This document shows, one piece after another, positions 1-8,035 of a DNA stretch of 24,391 nucleotides. The notes beneath the pieces are model-generated. The model searched no databases. It had not been told where the DNA came from and saw only the letters and a program-made list of their open reading frames with translations. This DNA is from Chloroflexota bacterium. GTDB lineage: Bacteria > Chloroflexota > Anaerolineae > Ardenticatenales > Ardenticatenaceae. Each line of letters begins with the position of its first letter. Within the stretch, counting starts at the first letter, position 1. Made by a program: the position numbers and the translations under genes. The DNA is taken from NCBI GenBank assembly GCA_003520455.1, contig DOUV01000799.1, forward strand, positions 1-24,391. The letters are read 5' to 3'.

Positions 1-199
1 TGGTGCGTTGCCGCCGGCGACTGGGTCGCCTGGCGGGCGATCGCACGTGAAGACTGCTAGACGGGAGGCTGAAAGAGCCGGGCCAGTTCGGGAAGCGCCC
101 GCTCGCGGCAGGAAACCTGCCCCTGCCAGGAACTCACGATGGCTCTCCACCGACTCATGACACACGACCTCGGTCCTGATGAGTCCCGTCGAGCCCCGC

Positions 200-564
200 A
201 ATCGTCCGGCCGCACCCTGTGCCGCCCGCCCGATCTCCAGGAAGACCCCCCCGCCGTCGCCGTGCCGAAACAGTGGGCGACTCAGCGCATCCAAGTCATT
301 CGGGGGCGCCGCCGCAATCCCTGGGCCAATCAAGCGCGCCGTGGATTTGGTCTCGAAGCAGTGGGGCACCAGATCCAGTCGTTAGTTCACGAATCCCAGC
401 CCGTTGAGCACCATCGCCTTGACCGCCTGGCCGACCGACACCGTGCGGTTCTCGCGATCTTGCCCAATCAACTGATCGAGGAACGCGCCGATGCCCAATT
501 CATCATCCATGCCCGCCACGAAGCCTAAATGGTCCAGCACCGCACTCTGGGATGCGTCGCTCAT
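200..564 (-). pseudogene. IS1634-type (DUF4277) transposase, N-terminal remnant with nonsense codon
   Basis: Reading leftward from the ATG at 564, the frame gives an N-terminus of the DUF4277 type: LDHLGFVAGMDDELGIG, then DRENRTVSVGQAVKAMVLNG and LGFVN. A TAA at 382-384 interrupts it where family members carry a basic residue. The same frame then resumes with family-like sequence (RLDLVPHCFETKS, ARLIGPGIAAA, ND-DALSRPLF) to about position 200 before resemblance is lost. The usual DTTSFHVxG catalytic stretch and all of the C-terminal DDE region are missing. A small hairpin (AGCGAC/GTCGCT, 597-612) lies just upstream. Further left, a 33-codon frame from 158 to 57 may be the start of a second decayed transposase, but I cannot assign it. 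This is a dead IS fragment. The family assignment rests on recalled motif similarity. Confidence 0.75.
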
Positions 565-629
565 CTTGCCCCCTGTTTCCTGTTTGCAGGGGTTGTAGCG
601 ACACCGGTCGCTTAATTCAAATTGCACTC

Positions 630-1928
630 ACCAGGGGTGCGGAATGTCGGCTGTATACCATGTTTAATTGAGGCCTGGTCATAATTCATAACAGCGCCCA
701 AGGCTTGGAGCCCTTCGATTCTTCGCGATCAGTCAGCCTTGGCCGATGGCAATGAGATTTACCCAGCAGCATAGGGCACTCAGGCTGAGGGACGTTAAAC
801 CAAGACGAATAATCGATGACCAACGGATTCAATAGGGCAAAGACAGAGTGCTGAATCGGTCGATTTATTTATGACCATGCCTCGTTTAATTGATTCGTCT
901 ATCAGAATCTATCAGGTAGACGGTGAGCGGGCCTGGTCAAGTCCAATTTGGGTTGACCCGCTCCTTGCGGAAGGTAAAAGGTGGTAGCCGAAAGAGAACA
1001 GGGCATGCGACCCTGCGCCCTATCTGACCAAATGACCCGGTTTTACGCGGCGCGGCGGAGCAGTGCCTGTGCCGGCCGCGGGAGCAGCTCAAGATAGTCG
1101 GAAACGAGTACGGCCACGGCGTTGGCTGGTTCCCGTGTGGAGAAACTGAATGGCCGGGGTTACCGCTCCCCGGGTTGTCTGCGGCGTTTGCGTGCAAACG
1201 CTCGTCGGGCGCTGCAGGGCGGGCGCGGTGCTCGTTGACCAGGACACCCTCAAGGGAGGTGGGGTCCATGGTGCGGGGGAGCACGCGCTTGGCGTCATCC
1301 CTTCGCATGAGGCAGCGTCCGCCGCGGCGTCGAAGGGCGATGAACCAGCCGGCGCGGCTGGCCTTGAGGGTGTCCTCACACGGGCATCAGGGAGGTCATC
1401 AAGGTATCAGACCGCTCTCGGTAAAACTGCGGTTGTCGCGTGAGGAAACCGTTTCGCCATTCTTTTGTGAGATCGAAAGAAGTGGCACGTCTCGTCAAAC
1501 GCTCAGCAGAAGCGGAAGGCGGAAAGGTTCCGAACCCGCGCATTGAGTAATAGTGCTGCTTAATGCCGCGGTGATCCTGTCCCACTCCGATCCAATCAGG
1601 AAATCCGAGAGGTAGGAGTCGATGTGTGAGCAGTGCAAAAAAGGTGTCCACTGCCGGAAACAAGGAGGAGAGCACACCATGAGCAAGCCGTATGAACTCG
1701 ACCGGACCTTTTCCCAGTGAGAACCGAACTTCGCCTTCCTGGCCGAATGGTATGAGCGGAACCTCTCCCACGTGGACTCACTTCTGGGATTTGATCTTTG
1801 GAAGGGAGTAGGTGGCCAGAGTGATTATCAAAGGCCAACCCCAATCGTCGTGAGGAGGCTGACTGGATAGCCGGGTAAGTGAAGGCAACTCGGAGCCAAG
1901 TCGCCCATCTTCTCCTTCAGGTTCCCTG
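630..1928. other. Gene-poor decayed region
   Basis: No convincing intact gene lies here. Frames on both strands are short, mutually overlapping and unlike any family I recognise. 640-935 is more AT-rich than its surroundings and carries two 10-bp words repeated in the same order (GTTTAATTGA at 662 and 884; GGCCTGGTCA at 672 and 930). A minus frame ending near 1029 reads like a protein C-terminus (LVSDYLELLPRPAQALLRRAA) with a stop shortly upstream. At 1622-1870 a plus frame is broken by one TGA. At 1908-1828 (minus) a 26-codon frame with a strong ribosome site (AAGGAGAAG) begins 20 nt after etfA and may be the stump of a lost operon gene. The overall picture is mobile-element decay beside the 3' end of the etf operon. 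Confidence 0.5.
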
Positions 1929-2903
1929 TTATGACGTCTGCTTCGCCTTCCGAATCGCCGCACTCAGTGCCGGTACCACCTCGTGCAAATCGCCTATGAT
2001 CGCCCAGTCAGACTTTGCAATGATCGGCGCGTGCGGGTCCGTATTGATCACCAGAATATGCTTGGCTCCCTTGCACCCTACGATGTGCTGTACTGCCCCG
2101 CTGATACCACAGGCGATGTAGATGTCGGGCGCAATTCGCGTTCCGGTCTGCCCGATCTGCTCACAATGCGGGCGCCAGCCGGCGTTGGTCACGACACGCG
2201 AGACGCCGACGACGCCGCCCAACAGATTGGCAAGCTCCGCCAACACCGCAAAGCCTGCCTCGCTACCGACGCCGCGCCCGCCGCCGACTACGACTTTGGC
2301 GTCCGCGAGTGAGGTCCTTTCCTGCTGCATCTCGCGGCGCGTCACTCGGACGCGGAAAGTGGCCTCTGCGAGAGTGGGGGTGAAGACTTCGACCACTACC
2401 TGATCGTCTGCCGGCGCAGTCTCGGCAGCGATCGCGTGCGGGGCGACAGTGAGAAGCTTCGGCTCGCCCTTGAGGCGGGCCTCCTCAAAAAGGCTGCCAC
2501 CCCAACGCAGGCGCGTTACCTCGTAGACATCACCAGCCCGGATCTTAGTACAATTGGTAGCCAGGGGGAGATTGGCTCGTGCAGCAACATGCGCCATCAC
2601 CTCATGGCCCCAATCCGTTCCTGCAGCCAGTATCGCCTCCGGCTCGCCCGCGTCGATGAGCTGCACAAGGCTCTCCGCCCAGGCCTCCGGCGCGTACTCG
2701 TCTAGCCGGTCGTGCTGGATAAGGTGAACAGCCGTGACGCCATAGGCTGACAGCGTATCGGCCAGACGCCGCGCGACGTTCCCGATCAGAACCGCTTCGA
2801 GGGGCGTATCCAAGTCCTCTGCGAGGCGACGCGCGAGCGTCAGCATTTCCAACGATGGTGTGGCCAGCGTTCCTCGATCGTGTTCAACGAGCCCAAGTAT
2901 CAT
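1929..2903 (-). CDS. etfA: Electron transfer flavoprotein, alpha subunit
   Basis: A 324-residue protein, the normal length for ETF alpha. ETF is a soluble FAD heterodimer that takes electrons from flavoprotein dehydrogenases and hands them on, usually to ETF-ubiquinone oxidoreductase. The N-terminal half is the ETF alpha/beta domain (for example AILAAGTDWGHEV near residue 90). The C-terminal half is the FAD-binding domain, with VVVGGGRGVGSEAGF near 205, the segment GWRPHCEQIGQTGTRIAPD near 245, ISGAVQHIVGCKGAKHILVI, and NTDPHAPIIAKSDWAIIGD near 290. The ATG at 2903 starts 2 nt after the etfB stop, so translation is probably coupled. It is the last intact gene of the GGT-DMGDH-etfB-etfA operon, whose neighbour dehydrogenase is the obvious electron donor. 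No ETF-quinone oxidoreductase is seen in the window. Confidence 0.95.
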   Translation of the reverse strand: MILGLVEHDRGTLATPSLEMLTLARRLAEDLDTPLEAVLIGNVARRLADTLSAYGVTAVHLIQHDRLDEYAPEAWAESLVQLIDAGEPEAILAAGTDWGHEVMAHVAARANLPLATNCTKIRAGDVYEVTRLRWGGSLFEEARLKGEPKLLTVAPHAIAAETAPADDQVVVEVFTPTLAEATFRVRVTRREMQQERTSLADAKVVVGGGRGVGSEAGFAVLAELANLLGGVVGVSRVVTNAGWRPHCEQIGQTGTRIAPDIYIACGISGAVQHIVGCKGAKHILVINTDPHAPIIAKSDWAIIGDLHEVVPALSAAIRKAKQTS

Positions 2904-2905
2904 GG

Positions 2906-3670
2906 CTACACCATCCCCAATGTCTTAAGAATCTCCACAACCCTCTCCACAGCGTCCGAGCCCTCGCTCAGGATCTCCGCACCGCTGTCCTCTTCCTCCA
3001 GCACGCGCAGCCGGATCTTCTCGAGCCCGCCGCGCCAACTCGGCGGTGCAAGTCGCTGGATCTCCTTACGGCGTGCGGCAAGACGGCCGCGCAGCGACGG
3101 GTAGCGAGGCACATTGAGCCCCTCTTTGACGGTGAACGCAGCCGGCAGTGAGACCTCAAAGACTTCAAACCCGCCCAAAATCTCTCGTTTCGCAATCGCG
3201 GTGTCATCGCGAATGGCCAGAGCCTTCACACCCGTGACACAGGGGAGATCAAGGGCGTGGGCGACCCGAATACCAACCTGATAGTCACCTGTGTCCGCCG
3301 CTTCGTGGCCAAAAAGCAGAATGTCGAAATCGCCTGACGTCGCGCTCTGGGTCTGAATCGCGTCGACAATCGCCCGCGCAGTGGCCTCAGGATCCCACTC
3401 ATCCCCCTGAGTCTCGAGGAGAATCGCCTCTCCGATGCCCAGAGCCAGTGCATCACGCAACTGGTCCGCCGCGGCGCTCGGACCCAGGGTAAGCACGGTT
3501 GAAGTGCCGCCATGTCGCTCGATCAACCGGACGGCTTCTTCAACCGCACACTCTTCGTGTGGGCTGATGGTAAACCCCAAATGGCTCGTGTCGATCCCCT
3601 GTTCGTCGTCCGTCAGGACGAGCTTCGCGCCAGTATCCGGCACGCGCTTGATGCATACCAGAACGTTCAA
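2906..3670 (-). CDS. etfB: Electron transfer flavoprotein, beta subunit (TTG start)
   Basis: A 254-residue protein and partner of etfA. ETF beta normally holds AMP and the loop that docks on client dehydrogenases. The N-terminus MNVLVCIKRVPDTGAKL is characteristic, followed by ISPHEECAVEEAVRL, LGIGEAILLETQGDEWDPEA and DILLFGHEAADTGDYQVG (about residues 112-130). The frame is open for another 211 codons upstream, but that stretch is antiparallel noise inside the DMGDH-like gene. The TTG at 3670 is chosen because AGGAGG lies 4 nt upstream and because homologous sequence begins exactly there. It starts 17 nt after the DMGDH-like stop and ends 2 nt before etfA. The rare TTG start may lower its translation, though the ribosome site is perfect. 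Confidence 0.93.
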   Translation of the reverse strand: MNVLVCIKRVPDTGAKLVLTDDEQGIDTSHLGFTISPHEECAVEEAVRLIERHGGTSTVLTLGPSAAADQLRDALALGIGEAILLETQGDEWDPEATARAIVDAIQTQSATSGDFDILLFGHEAADTGDYQVGIRVAHALDLPCVTGVKALAIRDDTAIAKREILGGFEVFEVSLPAAFTVKEGLNVPRYPSLRGRLAARRKEIQRLAPPSWRGGLEKIRLRVLEEEDSGAEILSEGSDAVERVVEILKTLGMV

Positions 3671-3674
3671 TGCG

Positions 3675-3680
3675 CCTCCT
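3675..3680 (-). promoter_or_regulatory. Ribosome binding site of etfB
   Basis: AGGAGG on the minus strand, 4 nt before a TTG codon. It decides the etfB start, since no ATG or GTG in that frame lies at the homologous N-terminus. Confidence 0.8.
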
Positions 3681-3687
3681 CGTGTAG

Positions 3688-6204
3688 TCAGGCCTTCATT
3701 CGTTGGCTCTGAGGATCGAAGAGGGGGCGGCTTCCAACGACCTCGACGGTGACCGGATAGCGCTCGCAAAAGTACTCGACGGACAGCTGCGTTCCTTCTG
3801 TTGCGTAGTCGATCGGGAGATAGGCGAACAGAATATGTTTGCCTACAGAGGGACCCGTACCGGCGCTTGTCACGAAGGAAACCCGACCCTTGCGATCCAC
3901 GAGGGGCGTGCCATCCCGCGTCAGAATCGGCTCGTGGCCAAGCATATAACGCCGCTCGCCACTTTTCGAGGTATGATCGTCCACGGTGAGGGTGCAGAGC
4001 AGAGCGGCGGGCTCCTCCGCGCGCGCCCGCAGGTACGCTTCTTTCCCGATGAAATCCTGGGTCTTGACCCTGGGGCGTGCAAGTCCAGCCTCGACCGGGT
4101 TGTAGTCCATACGAAGCTCGGCTCCAAAGAGTCGATACCCTTTTTCCAGGCGTGCCGTAAAGCCATACGCCCCTAGTCCAATCGGCACCGCCCCCACAGC
4201 CCGGCCCGCTTCCCACACGATATCCCATAGGCGCTGCCCCTGCTCCATTGGCGAATACAGCTCCCAGCCGAGCTCGCCAGCATAGGAGAGGCGGAGCGCC
4301 CACGTTCGGACGTCGTCAACAACGATCTCCTGCGCCAGTCCGAAGGGAAACGCTCGATTGCTCAGGTCAGCCTCTGTGACCATCTGCAGCAGGTCACGCG
4401 CGCGCGGCCCCCAGATGCCGACCGCACACAGGGCCGAGGTCTGATCAAGGAGATGCACAGAGCCATCATCAGGAAGATGGTCTCGGAACCACTTCCGGTC
4501 GATCCCGCCCGAGTCCGCGCCCGTGATTACTCGGAAGCTGGTGTTGCTGAGCCGCGTAACGGTCAAATCGGAGCGAAAGCCGCCCCTGATGTCCAGGAGC
4601 GGCGTATACACCGCTCGGCCTATGGGCACATCCATCTGGGCCACCGCGATCCGCTGCAAATAGTCCAGCGCGCCGGGCCCGGCAACGTCGAGGATGGTAA
4701 ACGGCGTCAGATCCACGATGGCAGCCCGGTCGCGCGTCGCCAGGGTTTCACCTTGCATGATTGGCGACCACCAGCGCGAATCCCACTTGTTTGGGCGGTC
4801 AATGATGCGATCCCGGTACTCATCAACCAAAGCCTTGTTCGATTCGAACCACTGTGGTCGCTCCCAGCCCGCGGTCTGATGAAAGACCGCGCCCAGCTCT
4901 CGCTCGCGGGTATAGAAGGGACTGACCCGGATATTGCGGGTCGAGCTCCACTGCTCACGCGGGTGGACAATCCCGTAGATCTTGTTGAAGCCCTCGCGAG
5001 CACGCGCATTGACAAAGCTCTTCGTGCGGCCGTATTCATAGAAGCGGGCAACGTTGAGCTCGTGCAACTCGTAGTCAGCCGTTCCGTTCGTCATCCATTC
5101 CGCGAGCAGCCTGCCCACAGCCGGACCCTCTTTGACCAGGACGGCGGCCCCGGACCATAAGCCACCGACTTCGGGCATCTCACCGAGCAGGGGCCCTCCG
5201 TCGGGGGTTTCCGAAAGCAGTCCGTTGATGGCATGCCGGATGCCAACCTGCGGGTTATCCAGCAACTCCGGCAGGAGTTCCAGGGCTGCTCCCAGCTGAG
5301 GCTCGAAATCCTCCGGCGTGAACGGCAGCTCGGTGGGCGACAGCCTGGCCTCTTCAATCGAAGGAATCTCGTCGGGCTCATAAAGCATTGGCCAGTGGGC
5401 GTACGAACCGATCTCCAGATCGCTTCCGTTCTGGCGCTCGTACATCAGCGAATCCATGTCGCGTAAGATCGGGTAGGCGATCTCGCCCCGGTGGCCCGCA
5501 AACTGCGGGATGGGGCCGACGCTGATCATCTGGTGCACGACCGGCGTGAGTGGCATGAAGGCGCCTGCCATCGCTGCAAGACGCGGGCTCCAGACGCCGC
5601 ACGCGATCACAACGATCTCGCTCTTGATCTCCCCTCTGTCAGTCAGCACCGCGCGGACGTGACCGTTCGTCACAGTGATGCCTAAGACCTCCGTGTTCGC
5701 ACAGACCTGGAGGGCGCCGCGCTTCTGCGCCCGTTCTCGCATGACCGTCCCGGTTCGAAGCGGGTCCACAACCCCCACCCTGGGGCTCCACATACCACCG
5801 CGAATGATATCTGTGTTCACGAAAGGGTGCTTGCTCTTGATCTTGCGCGGAGTGATCAGCTCAGCCGGCTCTCCAACGGCTGCAATCAGCGTAACCCTGC
5901 GCCTCAGTTCCTCCATGCGCTCGGGCGTACGCGCGAGCTCGATCCCGCCACTCTCCGTGAAGAGTCCAAACATCTTATACGCTTCGATGCTTTCTTGCGT
6001 AAGCTTTGTCTTTTCTCTCGAGTACTCGAATGGGAAACAGAAGTTCGACGCGTGACCGGTGGAGCCGCCCGGGTTCGGCAACGGTCCTTTATCGAGCAAG
6101 ACGATGTCTCGCCAGCCCAGCCGGGCGAGATGGTAGGCAATGGAATTGCCCGCGATGCCGGCGCCAATAATGACAACATTCGCGTGCGTCGGAAATGCAC
6201 TCAC
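3688..6204 (-). CDS. Dimethylglycine/sarcosine dehydrogenase-like FAD oxidoreductase-GcvT fusion
   Basis: An 838-residue cytoplasmic flavoprotein of the DMGDH/SDH family, whose known members oxidatively N-demethylate dimethylglycine or sarcosine, pass the one-carbon unit to tetrahydrofolate and the electrons to ETF. Residues 1-380 form a DAO-type FAD domain with the dinucleotide motif GAGIAG at 14-19. GSTGHA has His51 at the position that carries covalent FAD in mammalian DMGDH. Residues 380-455 resemble the FAO_M linker domain. From about 480 there is a GCV_T folate domain (DLTPFTILDVAGPGALDYL at 498-516, YAGELGWELY further on), then a GCV_T_C domain. The start is GTG at 6204, with AAGGAAAGGGA upstream, 24 nt after the GGT-like gene. 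Direct linkage to etfB and etfA supports ETF as acceptor. The substrate is not readable from sequence: a methylated glycine, proline betaine or another N-methyl amine are all possible. Confidence 0.88.
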   Translation of the reverse strand: MSAFPTHANVVIIGAGIAGNSIAYHLARLGWRDIVLLDKGPLPNPGGSTGHASNFCFPFEYSREKTKLTQESIEAYKMFGLFTESGGIELARTPERMEELRRRVTLIAAVGEPAELITPRKIKSKHPFVNTDIIRGGMWSPRVGVVDPLRTGTVMRERAQKRGALQVCANTEVLGITVTNGHVRAVLTDRGEIKSEIVVIACGVWSPRLAAMAGAFMPLTPVVHQMISVGPIPQFAGHRGEIAYPILRDMDSLMYERQNGSDLEIGSYAHWPMLYEPDEIPSIEEARLSPTELPFTPEDFEPQLGAALELLPELLDNPQVGIRHAINGLLSETPDGGPLLGEMPEVGGLWSGAAVLVKEGPAVGRLLAEWMTNGTADYELHELNVARFYEYGRTKSFVNARAREGFNKIYGIVHPREQWSSTRNIRVSPFYTRERELGAVFHQTAGWERPQWFESNKALVDEYRDRIIDRPNKWDSRWWSPIMQGETLATRDRAAIVDLTPFTILDVAGPGALDYLQRIAVAQMDVPIGRAVYTPLLDIRGGFRSDLTVTRLSNTSFRVITGADSGGIDRKWFRDHLPDDGSVHLLDQTSALCAVGIWGPRARDLLQMVTEADLSNRAFPFGLAQEIVVDDVRTWALRLSYAGELGWELYSPMEQGQRLWDIVWEAGRAVGAVPIGLGAYGFTARLEKGYRLFGAELRMDYNPVEAGLARPRVKTQDFIGKEAYLRARAEEPAALLCTLTVDDHTSKSGERRYMLGHEPILTRDGTPLVDRKGRVSFVTSAGTGPSVGKHILFAYLPIDYATEGTQLSVEYFCERYPVTVEVVGSRPLFDPQSQRMKA

Positions 6205-6228
6205 TGCAATTTCCCTTTCCTTGACCGA

Positions 6229-7873
6229 TTACCAACCAACAGCGAAGCCGTCCTTGCGCGGATCGCTCCCACCGCACACAACCCCTGTTTCGGGGTCGCG
6301 CAGAATGAGTTGCCCGCCACCAAAAATGTCGCGATCGCCACCCACCACCGGCACAATGCGATGTCCTCGCTCCGCGAGGGCTGCGACGATCGCAGGGTCC
6401 CACCCTTCTTCCATATGGACCAGCCCGCCGGCATCCTCCGCCCCGAGCGGCGCGTCGGGACCGGCTAACATCCAGCGCGGCGCGTCCAACGCTTCCTGGG
6501 GCGACATCTGGAGATCCAGGAGGTTGACCAACAGCTGTAAGTGTCCCTGAGGCTGCATGTAGCCGCCCATCACGCCGAATGACGAATGAAGCTCGCCATT
6601 ATGGGTCGTCATCGCCGGGATGATGGTATGATACAGTCGTTTGCCAGGCGCCAGCGCGTTGGGGTGCTCAGGATCGAGCCGGAACAACGCACTACGGTTC
6701 TGGAGGGCAACACCTGTGCCCGGCACGACCAGTCCCGTACCGGCGCCCATGTAGAGGCTGTTGATGAAACTGCAGGCGTTCCATCTCCATCCACCGCACT
6801 CAGGTAGACTGTCTCTGAATCGGCGAACGGATTGCCGTAGGGGATCTCGTTCGCTGCACGGGCGCCTCTAATCTCGCGGCGCCGGCGATCTGCGTAGGCT
6901 CGGCTACACAACTTCTCAAATGGAAGCGGGACCGCACACGGATCGGAGACCCATTGGCGCGCGTCGGTAAAGGCAATACGCATACACTCGATCATGGTAT
7001 GGACGCGCTCGACTACGTCCATAGAGCCAAGATCGCAGCCGGCGGCCAGATTGACCGCGAGAATCGCAGCCAGCCCTTGTCCATTAGGGGGGCACTCGTA
7101 GAGGGTGACACCGCGGTACTCGGCAGCAATCGGCTCATCCCACGTGCTCGTGTGGGAGGCCATATCCTCTGGCGTGATCCAGCCACCGTAGCGCTGTACG
7201 TGGGCGCTGAGCCTGCGAGCAAAATCGCCGCGGTAGATATAGGCTGGCCCATCAGCGGCAATGCCGCGCAGCGTGGCAGCCAGGGTCGGGATGCGCATCA
7301 GTTCGCCGGCTTGGGGCGGCCGGCCATCGCGCAGTAGTTCGTGTCCGCTGGGCTGCTCCAGCCCGGCGCCCGCATCAGTTTCTCGCCCTGTGCACTCCAA
7401 TACCTGGCGATCCACTCCGTTACGGGGTAGCCATGCTCAGCCGTCCAGATGGCCGGTTGCAAAACGTCGGCCAGCGCCATCCTGCCATGGCGCTCCAGGA
7501 GATCGGCCCAACCCGCGACAGTACCGGGCACGGTAATCGTATGACCCGTATGGCGGGGCATGCGTGTGTAGCCCAGGCGCCGCAACTCCTCGATTGATGC
7601 CGCTGCCGGCGCCCGGCCGGACCCGTTCAGGGCGGTGACGCGCCTTTTCGCTGCGTTCCAGTATAGTGCGAAACAGTCGCCCCCGATGCCGGTATTGACA
7701 GGCTCGACGACACCCAGCATCGCCGCGGTCGCAACAGCGGCATCGGCCGCGTTGCCACCCGCTTTCAATGTATCGAGACCCGCCTGAGCCGCAAGAGGCT
7801 GACTGGTGACGACGATACTCCGCGTTGCGAAGACATTGGCGCGCCGTGATCGGAATTGAGGGTTGAAACGCAT
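6229..7873 (-). pseudogene. Gamma-glutamyltransferase-like hydrolase, two frameshifts
   Basis: An N-terminal-nucleophile hydrolase of the gamma-glutamyltranspeptidase family, split over three frames. Frame 1 (7873 to about 7335) gives TRSIVVTSQPLAAQAGLDTL, GGNAADAAVATAAMLGVVEP and GGDCFALY. Frame 2 (about 7335 to 6780) continues with LLRDGRPPQAGELMRIPTLA, GGWITPEDM and SETVYLSAVDGDG, whose Thr (codon 6812-6810) is the expected autoprocessing nucleophile. Frame 3 (about 6780 to 6229) gives CSFINSLYMGAGTGLVVPGT, ALAPGKRLYHTIIPAM and the C-terminus. Each junction is repaired by adding one base: a C near 7334 (minus TAC[C]TGC) and an A near 6779 (minus GGA[A]ACG). The repaired product would be about 548 residues, normal for the family, with no signal peptide. 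The otherwise complete sequence means either very recent inactivation or assembly error. It is first in the DMGDH-etf operon and no ribosome site is evident. Confidence 0.85.
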
Positions 7874-7886
7874 GGTAGTTCGATTG

Positions 7887-7900
7887 GTTGGACGTCCTAC
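7887..7900. promoter_or_regulatory. Candidate operator (13/14 match to the palindrome at 10158)
   Basis: GTTGGACGTCCTAC differs by one base from the perfect palindrome GTAGGACGTCCTAC at 10158-10171. It lies about +4 to +17 relative to the start expected from the promoter at 7910-7938, a position suited to repression of the GGT-DMGDH-etfBA operon. The GT...AC ends are compatible with a GntR/FadR-type regulator, which is only an inference. Confidence 0.7.
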
Positions 7901-7909
7901 CTTGTCGCG

Positions 7910-7938
7910 AGTATATCACCCAGGAGCGAGGGTGTCAA
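7910..7938 (-). promoter_or_regulatory. Sigma-70-type promoter of the GGT-DMGDH-etfBA operon
   Basis: On the minus strand TTGACA (7938-7933), a 17-nt spacer and TATACT (7915-7910). The -35 box is perfect and the -10 box has one mismatch to TATAAT. Expected start is near 7903, giving a leader of about 30 nt to the ATG at 7873. The palindrome at 7887-7900 follows at once. Confidence 0.82.
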
Positions 7939-8035
7939 CAAGATCATCGCTCAGAGCGACAGGGTAGCAGGATATGCAAGGGTTGGGCTGACCGCAGGAG
8001 GAGGCCCCAGTTCGGCGGTCTCCTCCCCGCAGACG

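Noticed and set aside
1718..1720. TGA as selenocysteine codon in a small Cys-rich frame
   Set aside because: No recognisable protein family and no convincing stem-loop just after it. Pseudogene decay is simpler in this region.
3671..4303. 211-codon open extension upstream of the etfB start, in frame
   Set aside because: It lies inside the DMGDH-like gene in another frame, is Arg/Gly/Trp-rich and has no family resemblance. The etfB N-terminus and AGGAGG site fix the start at 3670.
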